A DNA stretch of 6,497 nt from NCBI GenBank assembly GCA_020861205.1, contig JAJBSY010000267.1, positions 1 through 6,497 on the forward strand. Direction: 5' to 3'. The DNA is from Deltaproteobacteria bacterium. GTDB taxonomy: Bacteria > Desulfobacterota > Desulfovibrionia > Desulfovibrionales > Desulfovibrionaceae. A model generated the notes under the pieces. It worked only from the letters and a program-made list of their open reading frames with translations. It did no database searches and was not told where the DNA came from. Both the position numbers and the translations under genes were made by a program. Shown piece after piece: positions 1 to 6,393 of this stretch (positions within the stretch are counted from its first letter, which is position 1; every line of letters begins with the position of its first letter).

Positions 1-455
1 GCCCGGTGCGCTCCACGGGGCGTTTCGTCTACAAACGGCCGGATTCTTTGCGGTGGGAATACCTCGAACCGATGCGCGAGGGGTTCGCCATAACGGGGAA
101 GGCCGGGGTCCGCTGGTCGGACGACGGGGACGGAGAGCGGCGCACCCGGTTCAGCGTGGGGTCCGATCCCGTCGCCGAGGTCGTCGCGCGGCAGCTTATG
201 GCCTGGATCACCTTTGACGTCGCGGGCATCCGCCGCGAATACGGTATCGAGACGCTTGCGCTCGACCCCCTGATATTGCGGATGACCCCGTTGCGGGACG
301 ACGTGAAAAGCGTTATCGCGTCCATCACCATCACGTTCAGCGCGGAAGGCCCGGCTTCCGTGGTGGCGATAGAGGAGAGCGCGGGCGGGAAAACGACCAT
401 CAGTTTCACGGGTACGGTCGTCAACGCGCCCGTGGCTGACGGGGATTTTGACTGA
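1..455 (+). CDS. LolA-family outer-membrane lipoprotein carrier protein, 5' truncated
   Basis: Partial gene: the reading frame is already open at the window edge, so the signal peptide and N-terminus lie upstream; about 150 residues remain, ending at TGA 453-455. The visible part begins with the LolA-type pattern G-x-F-x-x-x-R-P-x-x-L-R-W-E-Y, typical of the early beta strands. Later there is a run predicted to be helix (residues VAEVVARQLMAWI), an L-x-L-x-P-like segment (ALDPLILRMTPL), then alternating strands with an E-x-x-G-x-x-T-x-I-x-F-x-x-x-x-x-N ending. This matches the divergent LolA-like proteins found in aryl-polyene clusters more than housekeeping LolA. In that family the protein is a periplasmic half-barrel that carries a lipid or lipoprotein to the outer membrane. 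It lies 2 nt upstream of an MMPL exporter gene, the usual pairing, which suggests it receives the lipid that the exporter releases. The cargo itself is inference. Confidence 0.85.
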   Translation, partial: PVRSTGRFVYKRPDSLRWEYLEPMREGFAITGKAGVRWSDDGDGERRTRFSVGSDPVAEVVARQLMAWITFDVAGIRREYGIETLALDPLILRMTPLRDDVKSVIASITITFSAEGPASVVAIEESAGGKTTISFTGTVVNAPVADGDFD

Positions 456-457
456 CC

Positions 458-2818
458 ATGCCGCTCTTCGCCGACGTGTACCGCTATTTCCGAAGCCGGG
501 CCGCGCTCCTGGTTTCGGCGAGCGTCATCCTGATCCTGGTTTCGGGCTTCGCCGCCACGCGGTTCGTGGTGCGCGAGGACGTTACCGCCCTCATGCCGGA
601 CCGCCCCGCCGGCCTTTCCGAGCAGTTTACCGTTTTACGGGAAGCCCCGTTTTTGCAAGGGTTGACCATCACCGTCGGCGGGCCGGATCCGGCGCGGGCC
701 GCCGCCAGCCTCGCGGACGCTCTTCGCGGGCCGGATATTCCCGAGGTTTTTTCCGGCGCGGGGGCGGGCTTTTCCCACCGGACGCTGACCAAGCTTTGCG
801 CTCTGGCCCCGGGCCTCATGGACGGCGAGCAGTTCGCCGCGTTGCCGGGGCGCGTCACGGAAGACGCCGTTCGCCGTTCCTTGCGGCAAGACGCCCGGTT
901 GCTTCTTACACCCAGGGGGCTGGCGCTCCGGGACCTGCTGGCTCTCGATCCGCTGGGCATCTGTTCCGGGGTTCTGCATTCCCTCGCTCCCGGCACCGCC
1001 GGGCCGCGCCTGGAAAGCGGCAACCTGGTCAGTCCGGACGGGAAGCATGTCATGGTCCTGGCGGAGCCCGCCGCGTCAGTCGGGGATTCCAGGGCCTCCT
1101 CGGCCGTCATGGAACGGGTCCGCGCGGCCGTCCGTTCCCTGCCGGAAGGGACGGAAGTCCTGGTCGCGGGCGGGCACAGGCATACCGAGGCCAATGCGGC
1201 CGTCATCCGGGACGATATGGTCCGCATTCTTCCGGTTTCCCTGGGTTGCCTCGCGCTTTTCTTCCTGGTTTTCATCCGGTCCCGAAGGGGCATGGCGCTG
1301 TTTGTCCTGCCGGCGGCCGCGCTGGCCGTGGCGTCGGCCTGCACCGGCCTCTTTTACGGAAGCCTTTCGGGCATCGTGCTGGGGTTCGGCAGCGTCGTGC
1401 TCGGGATCACGGCGGATTACGCCATCCATGTGTTTTTCGCTGTCCGCTCGGGCCGGGATGTGGGGGAAAGCCTCACGCGGGTCAGCCGTCCGCTGCTGCT
1501 GGGCGCGGCGACGACGCTGGCCGGCTTCGCGGCGTTCTTTTCCTCCGCCATTCCCTGCATCGTGCAGATGACCGTGTTCGCCATCTGCGGCATCTGTGCG
1601 GCGCTTTTCCTGGCCCTGGCCGTCCTGCCGCAATGCCTGCTCCCAGGCGGCGGCGCGCGGTTCGAACCCATCCGCGCGCCTTTCTTTTCTCCCCCCGCCC
1701 CCCGGCTGGCGGCGGTGTGGGGGATCCTCGCCGTCTGCCTTGCCGCTTTGCTGCATACCGTGCCGGTAAACGGCGATATCAGGGCGTTGTCCTACACCCC
1801 GGCCCCTATCGCGGCGGACGAGGCCCGTACCCGGGAGATATGGGGGACCCTGCGTGACGCGGCCATGTTCGCCGTCAAGGGGGATACGCTGGAAGCGGCC
1901 CTGGAGAAGAACGACGCGCTCTGGCGGGAACTGGCCGCCTTGCCGCCCGGAAGCGGCGTTGCCCGGGAGGCCGTAACGTCCCTGGCGACGATTCTGCCGT
2001 CGCTCGCCACCCAGGCGGAACGCCACGCGGCCTGGACCGCGTATTGGCGGGAAAACGGGCAGGATACGCTGGCAAGGCTCGCCCGCATCGGGGCCGAAGC
2101 CGGGTTCGGCAAAGACGCCTTCGCCCCGTTCGCCGAGTGGATTTCCTCCACCCCGGACGATATCCTTCCGGAAACCCTTTCCGGCCTCGGGCTGCCCCTG
2201 CCGCCGCTGTTCATCCGGGAGGCAGGGGACAGCCGCTACGTATACAGCCTCACGCCCCCGGGCGAGCCCTCCCGGATATTTTTGCAAACCCTCGATCGAA
2301 ACGGAGCGGTTTACGTGTCCGGGCAAACCTTTCGCAGCGCCCTGGCGGACGCGACGCGGGACGACATGCGCCGGTTCGGCGTTGTGTCCCTGCTTGCCAT
2401 CGTCGCGATGGCGGCCCTTGTCCTGCGGTCTCCGCGCCGCCTGGGCCTGGCGCTCCTTCCCGTGGGCGCGGGTGTGGCTGCCGTTTTGGCGGTTTTCAAA
2501 CTTTGCGGTTTGAGTCTCAACATTTTCCATGCCATGGCCTTGCCCCTCGTCATGGCCCTCAGCGTGGATTACGGCGTGTTCATGCTCGCCCGCCTGGAGG
2601 GAACGCTTGACCGCGAAAGCGTCAAGGGGGTTGTGCTTTCCGGGCTCACCACCTTGTCGGGATTCGGCGCGCTGCTCCTGGCGAGGCATCCCGCCCTGTT
2701 TTCCCTTGGGCTGACGGTGACCATCGGCCTTGCGGCGTCGTTGGCCACGGCGCTGTTTTGCCTGCCGCGGCTGGCGTCCGGCCCCGCGCGGGCGGGCGGG
2801 GGAGGCGGTTGTGCGTAG
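458..2818 (+). CDS. MMPL/RND-superfamily lipid exporter
   Basis: Inner-membrane transporter of 786 residues with the two-fold RND layout. TM1 lies near residues 16-36, followed by a large periplasmic loop (about 37-254) and TM2-6 (about 255-392). TM7 lies near 415-433, followed by a second loop (about 434-639) and TM8-12 (about 640-770). Each half carries the Asp-Tyr pair expected in the proton-relay helix: ITADYAIHV (D320-Y321) and LSVDYGVFM (D704-Y705). Each is followed by the family's L-x-G-x-x-T-L-x-G-F helix (about 347-357 and 727-736). The length matches the shorter Gram-negative MMPL exporters of aryl-polyene clusters; mycobacterial MmpL and hopanoid HpnN are more distant relatives. 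Between a LolA gene and a DUF3261 lipoprotein gene it most likely moves the finished lipid or polyene out of the inner membrane using the proton gradient; the substrate is inferred. ATG 458 begins 2 nt after the LolA stop and has only a weak G-rich Shine-Dalgarno sequence, consistent with coupling. The C-terminus ends in a glycine-rich tail. Confidence 0.92.
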   Translation: MPLFADVYRYFRSRAALLVSASVILILVSGFAATRFVVREDVTALMPDRPAGLSEQFTVLREAPFLQGLTITVGGPDPARAAASLADALRGPDIPEVFSGAGAGFSHRTLTKLCALAPGLMDGEQFAALPGRVTEDAVRRSLRQDARLLLTPRGLALRDLLALDPLGICSGVLHSLAPGTAGPRLESGNLVSPDGKHVMVLAEPAASVGDSRASSAVMERVRAAVRSLPEGTEVLVAGGHRHTEANAAVIRDDMVRILPVSLGCLALFFLVFIRSRRGMALFVLPAAALAVASACTGLFYGSLSGIVLGFGSVVLGITADYAIHVFFAVRSGRDVGESLTRVSRPLLLGAATTLAGFAAFFSSAIPCIVQMTVFAICGICAALFLALAVLPQCLLPGGGARFEPIRAPFFSPPAPRLAAVWGILAVCLAALLHTVPVNGDIRALSYTPAPIAADEARTREIWGTLRDAAMFAVKGDTLEAALEKNDALWRELAALPPGSGVAREAVTSLATILPSLATQAERHAAWTAYWRENGQDTLARLARIGAEAGFGKDAFAPFAEWISSTPDDILPETLSGLGLPLPPLFIREAGDSRYVYSLTPPGEPSRIFLQTLDRNGAVYVSGQTFRSALADATRDDMRRFGVVSLLAIVAMAALVLRSPRRLGLALLPVGAGVAAVLAVFKLCGLSLNIFHAMALPLVMALSVDYGVFMLARLEGTLDRESVKGVVLSGLTTLSGFGALLLARHPALFSLGLTVTIGLAASLATALFCLPRLASGPARAGGGGGCA
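2798..2805 (+). promoter_or_regulatory. Shine-Dalgarno sequence that fixes the GTG start at 2811
   Basis: The purine run GGGGGAGG ends 5 nt before GTG 2811 and lies within the last codons of the MMPL gene. It supports the GTG start over in-frame upstream starts, which would add about 27 arginine-rich residues ahead of an otherwise clean lipoprotein signal peptide. Confidence 0.7.
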
Positions 2819-3404
2819 GATCCGCCCGTTGCTCCTCGCCGTCCTGTGCCTCGGCTGCCTGGTCCCGGCCTGCGCTCCCCGCCTGTCGCCGGAAGCGGCG
2901 GCGGTTCCGTTCCGGGGAATGGCGGAGGCGGGCGGGCCCGGCGTCTGGATTTTCCGGCACAAGGTTAGGCTGACGGTACCGCGCTTCGGTTTTGACCAGC
3001 GTTTTGACGGCCTCATGCGGCTGGACGAGGCCAACCGCTCCATTCGCGTGACGGCGCTGGCCGGGTTGGGAATTCGGCTTTTCGACATGGAGATGGGCCC
3101 GGACTGGATGCGGGCGGTGTACCTGCACCCCTCGCTGAAAAAAATACCGCGCGTGACGGAACATGTCACCGCCTGCATACGGCGGATATGGTTTGACTGT
3201 TTCGGGAGAATGCCGCAGACTATCACTCGTTCCGGCACTGATTCCGGCATCGGTTCCGGCGCTGATTCCGTGACCGGCCGGGTTTCGTTTTCCGGCGTCG
3301 CGCTGGAGGGTGTGTGGCCTTCCCTTGTCCGCTATGCCGATCCCGGGGCCGGGTACACGCTGGCAGTCCGGGTGCTTTCGGCCCAACGGGAAGATACGCC
3401 ATGA
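2811..3404 (+). CDS. DUF3261-like outer-membrane lipoprotein
   Basis: Protein of 197 residues, from GTG 2811 to TGA 3402-3404. The start was chosen for its strong Shine-Dalgarno sequence and because translation there gives a textbook signal peptide: M-R-R-I-R, a hydrophobic core (residues 6-18), then the lipobox-like V-P-A-C with the probable lipidated cysteine at C21. Proline at -2 is unusual, so signal peptidase II cleavage is likely but not certain. C16 is a poorer alternative. The mature part is beta-rich, with segments such as GVWIFRHKVRLTVPRFGF, FDGLMRLDEANRSIRV and LGIRLFDMEMG. These resemble the DUF3261 lipoproteins that sit beside MMPL and LolA in aryl-polyene clusters. Its biochemical role is not established; a LolB-like acceptor at the outer membrane is a reasonable inference from context. 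It overlaps the MMPL gene by 8 nt and the dehydratase gene by 4 nt. A Ser/Gly-rich 8-residue repeat occupies residues 141-156. Confidence 0.75.
   Translation: MRRIRPLLLAVLCLGCLVPACAPRLSPEAAAVPFRGMAEAGGPGVWIFRHKVRLTVPRFGFDQRFDGLMRLDEANRSIRVTALAGLGIRLFDMEMGPDWMRAVYLHPSLKKIPRVTEHVTACIRRIWFDCFGRMPQTITRSGTDSGIGSGADSVTGRVSFSGVALEGVWPSLVRYADPGAGYTLAVRVLSAQREDTP
3230..3277 (+). repeat. Imperfect 24-bp tandem direct repeat inside the DUF3261-like gene
   Basis: Two adjacent 24-bp units (3230-3253 and 3254-3277) match at 20 of 24 positions by hand alignment; both begin TTCCGGC and share CTGATTCCG. The unit is a multiple of three, so the frame is kept, giving SGTDSGIG followed by SGADSVTG (residues 141-156). 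Such a unit could arise by slippage and probably forms a flexible surface loop. A further TTCCGGCGTCG near 3290 is similar but may be chance. Confidence 0.75.
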
Positions 3405-3766
3405 AATCACTCTATTCCGCCGTAAAACGCTGTATGCGCGGTTTCCCTCGGGAAATCGCGCCGGACGTGTGGGAAGCCTCCTTTGTTTTTGACGCCGACT
3501 TTGCCGGGTTTGACGGGCATTTCCCCGGTAACCCCGTGGTGCCCGGCGTGGCGCAGATCATGGCCGCCGTGCTGACGGCCGCGCCGGATCGCGAGGCGCG
3601 GTTGCGGCGGATCGGGCGCAGCAAGTTCCTGGGCATGGTTCTGCCGGGCGACGCCATGCGGGTGAACGCCAAAACCAGCCGCAGGGGGGACACCCTGCTC
3701 GTGACGGCGGAATGCGCCACCCGGAACGGGCCGTGCGCGCACCTGAAACTCTTCCTGGATCCGTGA
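3401..3766 (+). CDS. 3-hydroxyacyl-ACP dehydratase, FabZ/ApeI-type single hotdog
   Basis: Protein of 121 residues, close to the size of ApeI-like dehydratases and a little shorter than FabZ. The diagnostic motif is F-D-G-H-F-P-G-N-P-V-V-P-G (residues 37-49), with the catalytic-type histidine H40, followed by V-A-Q-I on the central hotdog helix. The strands R-S-K-F-L and V-L-P-G-D further on match the family's KFxxxVxPGD pattern. Enzymes of this family remove water from 3-hydroxyacyl-ACP to give trans-2-enoyl-ACP; repeated without enoyl reduction, this builds a conjugated polyene. The second acidic residue of FabA/FabZ, 14 positions after the histidine, is methionine here (M54). Activity is therefore probable from context but not assured. 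ATG 3401 overlaps the previous stop as ATGA, with GGGAAG 7 nt upstream, and the stop overlaps the thioesterase start. It probably belongs to the type II synthase whose ketosynthases lie outside the window. Confidence 0.82.
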   Translation: MKSLYSAVKRCMRGFPREIAPDVWEASFVFDADFAGFDGHFPGNPVVPGVAQIMAAVLTAAPDREARLRRIGRSKFLGMVLPGDAMRVNAKTSRRGDTLLVTAECATRNGPCAHLKLFLDP

Positions 3767-4260
3767 TGCTTACCCGTAATTATCCCTACTTCAAACCGGA
3801 AACGGCCGCCAACGGCGATCCTGCCCCCCCGCCGCTGTCCTGGACGGTTGAGCGGACCGCGCGTTTTGAGGAGGTGGACGCCATCAACGTCGTCTGGCAC
3901 GGCAGATACCCCAGTTATTTCGAAGATGCCCGCGTCGGTTTCGGCCAGGCCTACGGCTGCACGTATTACGATTTCCGGGATGCCGGTCTCGTGGTGCCGG
4001 TCAAGCAGATGGGGATCGATTACCGAGGCCCGCTCCGGTTCGGGCAACAATGCCGGATAACCGCCACCCTTCATTGGTCCGCGGGGGCGCGCATCAATTT
4101 TTCCTACAGGATCAAGGCCATGGACGGCGAGGTGCTGACGACGGGATACACGGTGCAGGTGTTCCTCGATGCCGAGGGAAAGGTCTTCATGTTCAAACCG
4201 GAGTTTTTCGCGGCCTTCTGCGCCCGCTGGGAAGCGGGGACCCTGAAGCCCGGAGCGTGA
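3766..4260 (+). CDS. Acyl-CoA/acyl-ACP thioesterase, 4-hydroxybenzoyl-CoA (YbgC-like) hotdog family
   Basis: Protein of 164 residues from ATG 3766, which shares one base with the dehydratase stop; GTG 3763 just before it is possible but less likely. The core motif E-E-V-D-A-I-N-V-V-W-H-G-R-Y (residues 35-48), followed by F-E-D-A-R (52-56), aligns with the YbgC/4HBT signature T-D-A-x-G-V-V-Y-H-x-x-Y and ExAR, placing the catalytic aspartate at D38 and the conserved histidine at H45. Later strands (VPVKQMGIDYRGPLRFG) also fit the family. A proline-rich leader of about 25 residues precedes the fold and is longer than in YbgC. The family hydrolyses acyl thioesters. Thioesterases of this type are regular members of aryl-polyene clusters, where they are thought to release or proofread ACP-bound chains. 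No signal peptide or membrane segment is seen, so it should act in the cytoplasm. Its exact substrate is unknown. Confidence 0.87.
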   Translation: MLTRNYPYFKPETAANGDPAPPPLSWTVERTARFEEVDAINVVWHGRYPSYFEDARVGFGQAYGCTYYDFRDAGLVVPVKQMGIDYRGPLRFGQQCRITATLHWSAGARINFSYRIKAMDGEVLTTGYTVQVFLDAEGKVFMFKPEFFAAFCARWEAGTLKPGA

Positions 4261-4264
4261 AGCC

Positions 4265-5485
4265 ATGCCCCAGCCCGTCACCGCCCTTGTCGTTATCCCG
4301 GTATACAACCATGCGGCCACGCTCCGGGAGGTCGTTGCCGGGTCCCTCCGGTATGCGCCCGTGCTGGTTGTGGACGACGGCAGCACGGATATGGATTCCC
4401 CCCTCATGCCGGTCTCTCCCGCCGCGCCCGCGCCGGGCGGGGCCTTCGCCGAAGGGCATCCGCTGCGCGGCCTGCCGGTTTATTACGCCCGGCACGGGAA
4501 AAACAGGGGCAAGGGCAAGGCCGTCCTGACGGGTGCAGCCGTCGCCCGGAACCTGGGCATGACGCACATCATAACCGTGGACGCGGACGGCCAGCACGAC
4601 CCGGCGGACATTCCCGCGTTTCTGGAGGCCGTTGCCTCGCGGCCTCTGACGCTGTTTGTGGGGAAACGCGACTTTGATTCGGCGGAGGTTCCCGGTTCCT
4701 CCCATTTCGGGCGGGCCTTTTCAAACTTCTGGTTCAAGGTCCAGACCGGGCACGAGGTGGGCGACAGCCAGAGCGGCTTCAGGGCGTACCCCCTGGCCGT
4801 CCTGGACAAGCTTTCCCTTGGGGAAAGCCGTTACAGTTTCGAGGTCGAAGTCCTGGTCCGCGCGGCCTGGGCCGGTTTCCCGGTGGCCGATATCCCCGTC
4901 GGCGTCCATTACCCGCCGGCGGGCGAGCGCGTATCCCACTTCCGGCCGATCGTTGACAATTTACGGCTGACCGTTCTGAACACGCGCCTGACCATCCGGG
5001 CGATCATGCCCGTGCCGCAGAAGCAATACGCCCGGGACGCGGAGGGAAAGATCACGGCCCTGCATCCGCTGCGCTCCATCCGGCTGTTGCTGTGCCGCGA
5101 CGAGACGCCGTGGAACCTCGCGCTATCCGGGGCGGTGGGCGTCTTTATCGGGACGCTGCCCATTTTCGGCCTGCACAGCCTGACGATCCTTCTCGTCCTG
5201 GGAGCAATGAAACGGAACAAGATCGCGGGGCTCGCCGCGAGCCAGCTTTGCATTCCGCCGCTGGTCCCGGCCCTGTGCATAGAGGCCGGGCATTACATGC
5301 GGCACGGGCGGCTCCTCACGGAGGTTTCCTGGCAGACGCTCGGCCGCGAGGGGATCGAGCGGATAGGAGAGTGGCTGCTCGGCGCGCTCCTTATGGCGCC
5401 CCTCCTTGCCGGCGTGTGCGGCGCCGTCGTTTTCGCGCTCGCGCTGCTCGTGCGGCGCGGCCTGCGGCCGGAGGGCGCGTCGTGA
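4265..5485 (+). CDS. Family 2 glycosyltransferase fused to a C-terminal DUF2062 membrane domain
   Basis: Protein of 406 residues. The N-terminal GT-A domain (about 5-240) shows V-V-I-P-V-Y-N (9-15), V-V-D-D-G-S-T-D (35-42), N-R-G-K-G-K-A (80-86), the D-A-D metal/nucleotide-sugar motif in VDADGQHD (D106, D108) and Q-S-G-F-R-A-Y (169-175), all as in dolichol-phosphate-mannose-synthase-like GT2 enzymes. A DUF2062 domain follows (about 266-395): L-H-P-L-R-S-I-R-L, then G-A-V-G-V-F-I-G-T-L-P-I-F-G-L-H with hydrophobic segments near 285-312, 325-340 and 370-396, and ends R-R-G. DUF2062 has no firmly established function; GT2-DUF2062 fusions are known in bacteria. A Pro/Ala/Gly-rich stretch (about 43-66) lengthens the usual gap between DDGSTD and NRGKG. 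A GGAG lies 9 nt before ATG 4265, and the stop overlaps the acyltransferase GTG. It probably glycosylates a lipid or polyene intermediate at the inner membrane; donor and acceptor are unknown. Confidence 0.88.
   Translation: MPQPVTALVVIPVYNHAATLREVVAGSLRYAPVLVVDDGSTDMDSPLMPVSPAAPAPGGAFAEGHPLRGLPVYYARHGKNRGKGKAVLTGAAVARNLGMTHIITVDADGQHDPADIPAFLEAVASRPLTLFVGKRDFDSAEVPGSSHFGRAFSNFWFKVQTGHEVGDSQSGFRAYPLAVLDKLSLGESRYSFEVEVLVRAAWAGFPVADIPVGVHYPPAGERVSHFRPIVDNLRLTVLNTRLTIRAIMPVPQKQYARDAEGKITALHPLRSIRLLLCRDETPWNLALSGAVGVFIGTLPIFGLHSLTILLVLGAMKRNKIAGLAASQLCIPPLVPALCIEAGHYMRHGRLLTEVSWQTLGREGIERIGEWLLGALLMAPLLAGVCGAVVFALALLVRRGLRPEGAS
5470..5475 (+). promoter_or_regulatory. Shine-Dalgarno sequence for the GTG start at 5482
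   Basis: GGAGGG sits 6 nt before GTG 5482, inside the end of the glycosyltransferase gene. Together with the 4-nt stop/start overlap it favours GTG 5482 over ATG 5506; the extra residues retain W4 and the W-x-x-R-S-x-G-x-R pattern expected at the N-terminus of this acyltransferase group. Confidence 0.65.
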
Positions 5486-6393
5486 CCCGCTGGACCGGCC
5501 GCAGCATGGGCGCGCGGTGGCAGCACGCCTTTTTTTACCGGCTGATCGGGCTCGGCGGCGGAAAGATCGCGTACGCCTTCTTGTTCTGGGTCGTACTGGT
5601 CTACATGTTCAAACCTTCCGCCCGGGAACGGAGCGCGGCCTACCTCGCGAGACGGTTCCCCCGGGCGGGAAGGGCCGCGCTATGGATCCACCGCTGGCGG
5701 CTGCAGTGGGAGCTGGGCAAAGTCCTGGTGGACAGGGCGGCGGCCGGGATTACCGGCTCGTTCACCATCCGGATGGCGGACGAGGGAACGGAACGTATCC
5801 GCAAACTGCACGCCGAGGGCAAAGGGCTCATCCTGCTTGCCTCGCACGTCGGCTGCTGGCATATTTCCATGTCGGCGCTGTCCGGTCTTTTGTCCGCTCC
5901 GGCGAGCGTGGTCATTTACCGGGACAGCGGGGATTACGACCGTCACTATTTCGAGCACCGGAGCGGCCCGCCGCCGTTTTCGCTGATAGACGTCGCGCAA
6001 GGGCCGAAGACGGCCATCGCCATGATCCAGCGGTTGCAGGGCGGCGGCCTGCTCTGCCTCATGGGCGACAGGGCGCTGGAAGATTCGCGCGTCTGCCGGG
6101 TGCCCTTTCTCGGGGGCGATATTTATGTGCCGTATACGGCCTTTCACCTGGCCTCGGTCAGCGGCGCGCCCATCGTGGTGTTTTTCGCGGAACGCACGGG
6201 CGCGGGCAGGGGCAGGCACATTCTGGGCGGCGTGATCCGGGTGCCGGAAAAGCTCGGCAAACGTCCGGAGGCCTACGCGCCTTATGCCGCCATGTACGTG
6301 AAAATATTGGAGCGATGCGTGGAGAAGCTCCCGTACCAGTTCTTTAACTTCTACAATATGTGGGATATTGATGGACATCAAAGCCAAGCTTAA
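5482..6393 (+). CDS. LpxL/HtrB-like lysophospholipid acyltransferase (LPLAT)
   Basis: Protein of 303 residues, the usual size for the LpxL/HtrB superfamily. The N-terminus reads W-T-G-R-S-M-G-A-R-W-Q-H, followed by a single membrane helix (about 28-43) and R-E-R-S-A-A-Y-L-A-R-R-F-P. The catalytic region is L-I-L-L-A-S-H-V-G-C-W-H (116-127). The substrate-binding motifs L-M-G-D-R (193-197) and V-P-F-L-G-G (207-212) are followed by a hydrophobic strand GAPIVVFF (228-235). The family transfers acyl chains from ACP to a lipid or sugar-lipid acceptor on the inner-membrane face. The normal HX4D/E catalytic pair reads H122...H127 here, so the acidic partner is absent at that position. Next to a GT2 gene and an ACP gene it probably loads the ACP-bound chain onto a lipid or glycolipid anchor, the role proposed for LPLAT proteins in aryl-polyene clusters. 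It is not housekeeping lipid A LpxL judging by context. Its 3' end overlaps the ACP gene by 23 nt. Confidence 0.85.
   Translation: MTRWTGRSMGARWQHAFFYRLIGLGGGKIAYAFLFWVVLVYMFKPSARERSAAYLARRFPRAGRAALWIHRWRLQWELGKVLVDRAAAGITGSFTIRMADEGTERIRKLHAEGKGLILLASHVGCWHISMSALSGLLSAPASVVIYRDSGDYDRHYFEHRSGPPPFSLIDVAQGPKTAIAMIQRLQGGGLLCLMGDRALEDSRVCRVPFLGGDIYVPYTAFHLASVSGAPIVVFFAERTGAGRGRHILGGVIRVPEKLGKRPEAYAPYAAMYVKILERCVEKLPYQFFNFYNMWDIDGHQSQA

Noticed and set aside
448..1857. A 469-codon plus-strand open frame overlapping the first half of the MMPL gene
   Set aside because: Its translation is Arg/Gly/Pro-rich with no family features, whereas the frame from 458 gives membrane helices and both Asp-Tyr motifs.
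2730..2810. Extended N-terminus for the lipoprotein gene from ATG 2730
   Set aside because: It would add an arginine-rich stretch before the signal peptide and overlap the exporter by 89 nt; GTG 2811 has a strong Shine-Dalgarno sequence and yields a proper lipoprotein leader.
1076..3250. A very long open frame on the minus strand (over 700 codons) antisense to the MMPL and lipoprotein genes
   Set aside because: It runs opposite to a clear 12-TM exporter, reads as Arg/Gly/Gln-rich low-complexity protein without recognisable motifs, and is the kind of stop-poor frame expected opposite GC-rich coding DNA.
3314..3400. Earlier in-frame start for the dehydratase at 3314
   Set aside because: The added 29 residues do not resemble a hotdog N-terminus, and ATG 3401 forms the ATGA overlap typical of this operon.
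5092..5481. N-terminal extension of the acyltransferase frame back to 5092
   Set aside because: This 130-codon region lies inside the DUF2062 coding sequence in another frame and is Arg/Ala-rich; GTG 5482 has a good Shine-Dalgarno sequence and begins with the expected W-x-x-R-S motif.
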